DNA from: Xanthomonas sp. XNM01
GTDB taxonomy: Bacteria; Pseudomonadota; Gammaproteobacteria; Xanthomonadales; Xanthomonadaceae
DNA length: 64,000 bases
NCBI RefSeq assembly: GCF_014851915.1
Contig: NZ_JACVAP010000004.1
Span: 496,001 to 560,000 of the forward strand
Direction: 5' to 3'
The position numbers were made by a program, and so were the translations under genes. Numbering within the stretch: the first letter of the stretch is position 1; each line of letters starts with the position of its first letter. Of the stretch, positions 59,212 through 64,000 are shown in pieces. A model generated the notes under the pieces. That model was not told the origin of the DNA, searched no databases, and was given only the letters and a program-made list of their open reading frames with translations.

Positions 59212-60974
59212 ATCACCTTCACCCGCAGGACCAGCACCAGCTCGCGCGTGTTCTGGGTCGTGCCGCGCGAACCGAACAGCTTGCCCAGGCCGGGGATGTC
59301 GGACAGGCCGGGGATGCCGGCGTCGCTGAGGCTGGAGTTCTGGTCGATCAGGCCGCCGAGCACGACGGTGTCGCCATCGCGCAGGTTCAGCGTGGTGGTG
59401 ATGCCCTTGACGTTGATCGTCGGCAGGGTCACTGCGTTGCCGTTCGGGAACTCCACCAGCCGCAGCGTGCCGGGCTCGACCTCGGTCTGCATCGGATGCA
59501 CCAGCAGTTCCACCGAGCCGTTCTCATGGATGATCGGCGCCACGCCGATCACCACGCCGGAGAACAGCGAGTCGGTCTGGATGTCGGACGAGGTGTTGAA
59601 GCCACTGCCCGCGCTGGAGAAATTGGTGGTGGACTTGGTGACGTAGCGGATGTTGGAACCGACACTGAGATACGCAGGCGCACCGTTGCGCACGCGGACG
59701 CTGGGATTGGACAGCACCTTGACGTTGCCGAAGCCGCGCAGTGCGTTGACCGCGGCCGAGAAGGTGTCGCTGACGTAGCTCAGGCCCGCGGCGCGGCCGA
59801 GGGCCGAACCCAGGGTCTGGTTGGGGAACAGGATCGAACGGTCCTGGTTGCCGTAGCGGTTGCCGGCAAAGTTGCTGCCCTGGCCGTTGTATCCAAGCAG
59901 GTTGGGGTTGGTGTCGGTGCCGGGGATGGGCGCGATGGTGGCCGGCGAATCGCCGTAGAGGCCGGCGACGCGGTTGCGCAGCAGGTTCCAGTCGACGCCG
60001 TACTGGAAGTTGTCGTTGAGCGACACGTCGAGGATCTGCGCCTCCACCAGCACCTGGCGGCGCATCTTGGAGGTGGTGCGCTCGATCAGTTCCTCGACCG
60101 CACGGACCTGCGAGGGCCGGGCCCGGACGAACAGCGTGCCCGACGACGGATCCAGGCTGTGGCGCGGCTGCTCCGGTTCGGGTGCCGCGTCCGGGCCCCG
60201 CGCGGCCTGGCCGGCCTTGTCGGGTGCCAGGATGACCTGCAACGCGGCCTCGAGCTGCTTGTACGGGTCGTTGTCCTTGCCCACGCTGCCGCTCATGGTC
60301 AGCGTGCCGCGCAGCGACTGGCCGCCGCCGCCACCGCCCTGCATACCGGCGCCGAACACGTCGCCGCCGGTGGTCAGGTCGAACGAGGTGTTGGAGTTGA
60401 GCAGGTCGACGTTGAAGATGCGCTCGCGCAGCTGGCTCACCACCAGCGCGCCGCCCCGGGTCTCGCCGTGCAGGTCGAAGGCGTCGAGGATGTGGTTGTA
60501 GACCTCGCGTGCGCTGACGTTGCGCAGGTGCATGCTGGTGCGCTGGCGCTGCTCGAGCACGCGTGGGTCGACGATCAGGTTCATCTTCAGCTCGTCCGCC
60601 AGCGCCCACAGCAGCTGGCCGACATCGGCATTGAACATGCTGATGCTGACCACGCTGTTCTCCAGCGGGTCGTATGCGGGCGCCACCGGTGCGGCGGCCG
60701 CGGCCAGCGCCATCGAGCGTTCGATCTGGCTGCGCAGACGCTCGTTCTGTGCGGCCAGCTTCGCCGACTCCTCGATGATCGCACCGCCGGTCTTCTCCAG
60801 CGCGGCGTGCTCGACCGGAGGCAGATCCTTCACGCTGCGCGGCGGCATGTTGGCGCAGGCCGCCAGCGACAGCGCGCAGGCGGCGGCGAGGAGGCCGGCC
60901 ACGGGGCGACGCATGCGCAGGCCAGTGGTGTTGAGGTTCGGATTCATCTCGTTCTGTGCCTTGGAAGGATTCAT
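59208..60974 (-). CDS. MshL/PilQ-like secretin lipoprotein
   Basis: This 588-aa outer-membrane secretin has a lipoprotein signal ending LSLAACANM. An STN/N0 domain (VGQLLWALADELKMNLIVDP) follows near 125-190, then N1-type domains and a secretin core with SNPSVRVRNGAPAYLSVGS, FSGVVIGVAPIIHENGSVEL and GDTVVLGGLIDQNSSLSDAG. It ends TRELVLVLRVKVI. A Gly-rich stretch (GGGGGQSLRG) lies in the periplasmic part. Three in-frame ATGs (60974, 60947 and 60914) are possible; none has a good ribosome-binding site, and the first is given. It forms the ring through which the pilus exits. Confidence 0.9.
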   Translation of the reverse strand: MNPSKAQNEMNPNLNTTGLRMRRPVAGLLAAACALSLAACANMPPRSVKDLPPVEHAALEKTGGAIIEESAKLAAQNERLRSQIERSMALAAAAAPVAPAYDPLENSVVSISMFNADVGQLLWALADELKMNLIVDPRVLEQRQRTSMHLRNVSAREVYNHILDAFDLHGETRGGALVVSQLRERIFNVDLLNSNTSFDLTTGGDVFGAGMQGGGGGGQSLRGTLTMSGSVGKDNDPYKQLEAALQVILAPDKAGQAARGPDAAPEPEQPRHSLDPSSGTLFVRARPSQVRAVEELIERTTSKMRRQVLVEAQILDVSLNDNFQYGVDWNLLRNRVAGLYGDSPATIAPIPGTDTNPNLLGYNGQGSNFAGNRYGNQDRSILFPNQTLGSALGRAAGLSYVSDTFSAAVNALRGFGNVKVLSNPSVRVRNGAPAYLSVGSNIRYVTKSTTNFSSAGSGFNTSSDIQTDSLFSGVVIGVAPIIHENGSVELLVHPMQTEVEPGTLRLVEFPNGNAVTLPTINVKGITTTLNLRDGDTVVLGGLIDQNSSLSDAGIPGLSDIPGLGKLFGSRGTTQNTRELVLVLRVKVI

Positions 60975-60988
60975 GGGAACTGCGGCGT

Positions 60989-61780
60989 TCAACGTGTGGT
61001 CGCGGTCAGCCAGCCGAGCAGGGCGGTTGGACTTTCGGCAACGACGACGTCGTCGTTGCCGCTTGCCTGTGGTTGATCGGGCGACGCCACGCACTTGCTG
61101 GCGCCGGCGGCGAAGGCCTGATGGATGCCATCGAAACCCGCGTGGAGGCTGCCCATCCCATCGCGGTCGGTGGCGGGCGCCACCAGCACGAACGCGGGGT
61201 TGATGAGAGTGATGCCGGTGCCGGGACTGGAGCCCGCGTCGCAACTGTTCTCGACGCTGCGGCCGGTGACGTAGTACGGCCGCGCGCTGGAGGCGACTGC
61301 GGACGCGGCGCCGGTCAGCGCCGTGCTGAAGCCGCCGAGGCCATCGATGTCGATACTGTCGGCGGCGCCGTGCCGGGGCGCGACGAGATCGGTTGCGGCT
61401 GCGCCGCGATATACGCCGTAGCGCAACCGCGACGCACGCACCGGGATCGCCAGGCCCAGGCTTTCGTATGGCAGCCAGCCGACATCGACGCCGGCGCCAC
61501 AGGCGGCACCGGCACCTTCACGGCCGCTGTCGCCATGGGTGGAGGTGTCCGGGCAGGGCAGACGCTTGTTGCGCAGGGCGAATGCGCGCAGCGCCTGCCG
61601 GGCCGACTCCGCATCGGCGCGGGCGCCATTGTGTGCGCGTGCCTGCTGGAGACCGTCGAAGGACGACGTCATGGCAACGGCAAGCAGGCCGATCACGCCC
61701 AGCACCGTGGCCAGCTCGACCAGGGTGAAACCGTCCTGCCGCCCTCCTTGCGTTGCATGTCGGCTGCGGATGCGATGCAT
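60989..61780 (-). CDS. Prepilin-type protein (263 aa)
   Basis: The prepilin signal QGGRQDGFTLVELATVLGVI has cleavage after Gly17 and Glu+5. The shared module follows: ALRAFALRNKRLPCPDTSTH (RLPCP at 73-77), GWLPYESLGL and RLRYGVYRG. It lies in front of the secretin gene, away from the other four pilins, and ends 14 nt before the secretin ATG. Position and size suggest a minor or priming pseudopilin. It is 1 nt from the gene before it. Confidence 0.85.
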   Translation of the reverse strand: MHRIRSRHATQGGRQDGFTLVELATVLGVIGLLAVAMTSSFDGLQQARAHNGARADAESARQALRAFALRNKRLPCPDTSTHGDSGREGAGAACGAGVDVGWLPYESLGLAIPVRASRLRYGVYRGAAATDLVAPRHGAADSIDIDGLGGFSTALTGAASAVASSARPYYVTGRSVENSCDAGSSPGTGITLINPAFVLVAPATDRDGMGSLHAGFDGIHQAFAAGASKCVASPDQPQASGNDDVVVAESPTALLGWLTATTR

Positions 61781-61781
61781 G

Positions 61782-62411
61782 TCATTGCGCCTTCGCCGGT
61801 ATCACGGACCCCGCTGCGCCCGGGCCAAGGTCGTAACGCAGCTGTCCTTGGAGCGTCTGCAGTTCATTGATGATCGCGTCGTGGCGTTGCCTCTGCTCAG
61901 GCGTATCGGCCCGTTGCGCGGTCTCGGCCAGTTCCAGCGCGAGGACCTGCGCGCGCCGGGCGATGGCCAGATTGCTGCGCAGCGCTTCGAGATTGATGTC
62001 GGGCGGGACCTGTCCCGAGCGCTCGGCCTGGTCGAGGTCCCGGAGCAGCCCATCGATCCTGGCGGTGTTCTGCTGGGCCTGCAGGCGCACGCCGGCAACG
62101 GTCTGGTCCACGGCAGCCTGCGCGGTCACAGGCCCGGTGCCGCGGGGAGCCTGCACCGAAGACAGGCTGCTGGTGGTGCCGGCGACAGCAGGTGCCTGCG
62201 CCCAGGGGGGGGGGGCGTCGCTTCCCGTACCGGTCGCGGCGGGGATGTCGTTGCCGGCACCGGGTCGTGCCGGTGCCGGCTGCGCGCCATGGACCTGTGG
62301 CGACGATGCAGCATCCGTTCCTGTCGCCAGACTGCGGACGGCCAGGATCACGAGAACACCGACGGCGATCGCCGCGGCAGTCCACAGCAGGGGCTTGTAG
62401 CGCGGGTTCAT
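61782..62411 (-). CDS. Membrane-anchored coiled-coil protein of the pilus operon
   Basis: This 209-aa protein has one N-terminal transmembrane helix (PLLWTAAAIAVGVLVILAVR), an Ala/Pro/Gly linker to about 100, and a helical region (VAGVRLQAQQNTARIDGLLR, then NLEALRSNLAIARRAQVLAL). Layout and position resemble the PilO/MshJ-like inner-membrane alignment subunit, but the sequence is not decisive. A run of 11 C on the coding strand (residues 66-69, Ala-Pro-Pro-Pro) could cause frameshifts. The ATG overlaps the previous stop. Confidence 0.65.
   Translation of the reverse strand: MNPRYKPLLWTAAAIAVGVLVILAVRSLATGTDAASSPQVHGAQPAPARPGAGNDIPAATGTGSDAPPPWAQAPAVAGTTSSLSSVQAPRGTGPVTAQAAVDQTVAGVRLQAQQNTARIDGLLRDLDQAERSGQVPPDINLEALRSNLAIARRAQVLALELAETAQRADTPEQRQRHDAIINELQTLQGQLRYDLGPGAAGSVIPAKAQ
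62205..62215 (-). repeat. C11 homopolymer inside a pilus gene
   Basis: Eleven consecutive G on the plus strand (C on the coding strand) lie in codons 66-69 of the 209-aa gene. The reading frame is open at this length. Gain or loss of one base would shift the frame and probably polarly affect the operon. Confidence 0.85.
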
Positions 62412-62926
62412 TGCGCGGTCCTTCCGGCCTGGTCGTGCTGCTGGAACGGCGAGCGCACCTGGTGCACGGTGGGGACACCGTCGAGGCCGATGATCCGGAC
62501 CCAGTCCGGACCGATCGCCTGGATCAGGGAACCATCGGCGAGGCGCATGCCCGCACGTGCCCGCTGGCCGTCGATGACCGCGGTGCGACGGCCGTCGGCG
62601 ATCATCACCAGCGACACAGCGTGTTCGCCCTGGAGCGCGTTTCCGGCGGCGGTACCTGCGCCGGAGACCGGCTGGCCGACCGGTGCGGCCACCGCGATCA
62701 GCTGCGTGCCGATGCCGACCATCGCACTGTGGCGCAGCGGTGCGATCAGTTCCTGTGCCTTGGCGTTGCGCGCGATCGCGTTGCGCAGTTCGGCCATCGC
62801 GGCGGTCTCCTCGGCCTGATTGCCCAGGTGCAGGACGGCCGGCTTGGCGATGACCATCGTCGCCAGCCAGCCGGTGACGGCCAGCCAGGCGATCAGGGCG
62901 ACGATGGCGGTGTACTTCATCTTCAT
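62408..62926 (-). CDS. MshK/GspC-like inner membrane protein
   Basis: This 172-aa protein has an N-terminal transmembrane helix (YTAIVALIAWLAVTGWLATM). A C-terminal beta-rich stretch reads VSLVMIADGRRTAVIDGQRA, then GMRLADGSLIQAIGPDWVRI. This matches the pattern of PilP/GspC homology-region and MshK proteins that link the inner-membrane platform to the secretin. Sequence identity is too low to name it firmly. It overlaps both neighbours by 4 nt. Confidence 0.6.
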   Translation of the reverse strand: MKMKYTAIVALIAWLAVTGWLATMVIAKPAVLHLGNQAEETAAMAELRNAIARNAKAQELIAPLRHSAMVGIGTQLIAVAAPVGQPVSGAGTAAGNALQGEHAVSLVMIADGRRTAVIDGQRARAGMRLADGSLIQAIGPDWVRIIGLDGVPTVHQVRSPFQQHDQAGRTAQ

Positions 62927-64000
62927 GGCGCGGCTCCCGGTGCCGATGCCGGCGTGCGCTTGAGCAGGTAGGAGAAGAAGCCGCTGGACGCGCGCGCGCC
63001 CGCGCCTGCCTGCGGATCCAGCGGGACCGGGTCATAGCCCGCGCGGCGCAGGCGTTCCACGAAGCCCGGCACCTGCATGCCGGGAGTTCCGCGACCGGGA
63101 TCGACGATTCCGTCTACGCGCAGCGTCGGTTCGGCGAGTTCCGGTCCTGCATTGGCCGTCTGCTGCCGCCGCTGGGTGGTGGGTTCCTCGATCCGCACGC
63201 GCAGGATCCGGACCTCGCCGGCGGCGGCATCCCGCACCAGCGCCAGGCCTTCGACAGGGTCGATGCCATGGTTCATGCTTTCTGCGCGCTCGACGAAGGC
63301 CAGGGTGGCGGCGAAGCCATCCGGCACAGCCTGTTTGCCCTGCAGGCCGGCAATGCGCTCCTCGATCGCGCTGATCTGGCTGTCGAGCTGTGCCGAGCGC
63401 TGGTCGGCCTCGTTGGCGCTCAGCGTCCAGCGCGCGCCCAGCGTGCCAAGGGCCACCGCGAACAGCAGCGACGCCGCACTGGCCAGGGGCAGGCCCCATT
63501 CGGCCATGTAGGCGGCCCGGCTGAGCGGCGGATTCACCGCGATCGTGGGCGCCACCACCGATTCGATCCAGGCGATGCCGCTGCGGTACTCCTGGCCAGC
63601 CTCGTCACGGACCAGGCGGGTGGGGACGGACGTGACCTGCAGGCCGCTGCGTGCCGAGAAGATCTCCCGCAGCGTGTCGTCGGCCCAGGGCAGACCCTCG
63701 GCCGGGCGCGGTACCAGCACCGGGCACCAGCGCATGCTGAGCGGGTCCAGATTGTCCTGCCCACGGCCCAGATCGTCGGCGACCTGTTCGGCCAGCGCGC
63801 CGACGGTCATCGCCAGATCGTCGGGGTCGTCGCTGTAGGCCAGTGAGGAGCGGTAGAGGATGTCGTGCTTGAGCAGGGCCAGCACACTGACCCGCCGGCC
63901 CGCCTGCAGGACCACACCCTGGCCGGTGGCCAGCGCATGCCACAGCAGGGAGGTGGCCGGGATCAGCAGGCAGTGGTCCGGCTGCGCCTCGGCCCAGGCG
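62923..64000 (-). CDS. PilM/PilN- or MshI-like inner membrane protein (5' end beyond window)
   Basis: The frame stays open and codes plausibly through the right edge (upstream residues read PDHCLLIPATSLLWHALATG), so the start lies outside the window. The visible roughly 358 residues hold an N-terminal domain without hydrophobic segments. One transmembrane helix (WGLPLASAASLLFAVALGTL) and a coiled coil with a periplasmic PilN-like domain (QRSAQLDSQISAIEERIAGL, then VRILRVRIEE) follow. This is the MshI/PilM-PilN arrangement that nucleates the alignment complex. It overlaps the next gene by 4 nt. Confidence 0.7.
   Translation of the reverse strand, partial: AWAEAQPDHCLLIPATSLLWHALATGQGVVLQAGRRVSVLALLKHDILYRSSLAYSDDPDDLAMTVGALAEQVADDLGRGQDNLDPLSMRWCPVLVPRPAEGLPWADDTLREIFSARSGLQVTSVPTRLVRDEAGQEYRSGIAWIESVVAPTIAVNPPLSRAAYMAEWGLPLASAASLLFAVALGTLGARWTLSANEADQRSAQLDSQISAIEERIAGLQGKQAVPDGFAATLAFVERAESMNHGIDPVEGLALVRDAAAGEVRILRVRIEEPTTQRRQQTANAGPELAEPTLRVDGIVDPGRGTPGMQVPGFVERLRRAGYDPVPLDPQAGAGARASSGFFSYLLKRTPASAPGAAP

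Overview
The window is high-GC, gene-dense chromosomal DNA. It is most consistent with a Xanthomonadaceae/Lysobacteraceae gammaproteobacterium (Lysobacter, Luteimonas or Xanthomonas relatives). This placement is an inference from base composition, the ilvC-ilvG-ilvM-ilvA-leuA gene order, a LysR gene divergent from leuCDB, and lipid A/Kdo genes beside a TolC gene. I see no tRNA, rRNA, CRISPR array, insertion sequence or prophage.

Layout. Positions 1-1471 hold a promoter, an aromatic-codon leader peptide (YFWYYF), a rho-independent attenuator and a class I DAHP synthase. A secreted serine hydrolase follows (1662-3107). A leftward mdtABC-like RND efflux operon spans 10857-3403. From 11256 come a strong terminator, a 20-bp palindrome and glnE. 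Then an ELM1-family protein, a RutE-like nitroreductase, a YceI lipoprotein and a zinc-finger miniprotein. Positions 17350-23045 form an envelope-polysaccharide block: a glycosyltransferase, an O-antigen-ligase-like protein, two tail-to-tail LpxL-type acyltransferases and waaA. A leftward tolC with its terminator, a PCMT-like methyltransferase and a TetR regulator divergent from a second RND pump (26115-30413) follow, then a large beta-propeller/GGDEF sensor. The branched-chain amino acid block (33486-46333) contains lysR, leuCDB, a leftward ilvC-ilvG-ilvM-ilvA-leuA operon preceded by a VLVLVLI leader peptide and attenuator, and divergent ilvD.

The last 17.5 kb (46474-64000) is a SARP/BTAD-type regulator facing one tightly coupled leftward operon for an MSHA-like type IV pilus. 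Its order is inner-membrane I/J/K-like proteins, pseudopilin, secretin, TPR protein, ExeA/MshM-like ATPase, GspE/MshE ATPase, GspF/MshG platform, then four more prepilin-type proteins. Three of those four are very large (365, 454 and 1018 aa). Four of the five pseudopilins share a 'RLPCP' module, and the 1018-residue one lacks Glu5 and has a Cys- and Trp-rich C-terminus. This is the best candidate in the window for an undescribed system. One gene carries a C11 tract that could phase-vary. The operon continues beyond the right edge.

How parts work together. The two leader/attenuator units would tune aromatic and branched-chain amino acid synthesis to charged tRNA. The mdtABC-like pump and possibly the second pump would need the unlinked TolC. 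The LpxL/WaaA/ligase genes build lipid A-core-O-antigen. The GGDEF protein and the MshEN-like N-terminus of the pilus ATPase suggest c-di-GMP control of the pilus, but no direct link is visible. Several genes without a Shine-Dalgarno sequence have a -10-like hexamer ending 6-7 nt before the start codon, which suggests leaderless transcripts.
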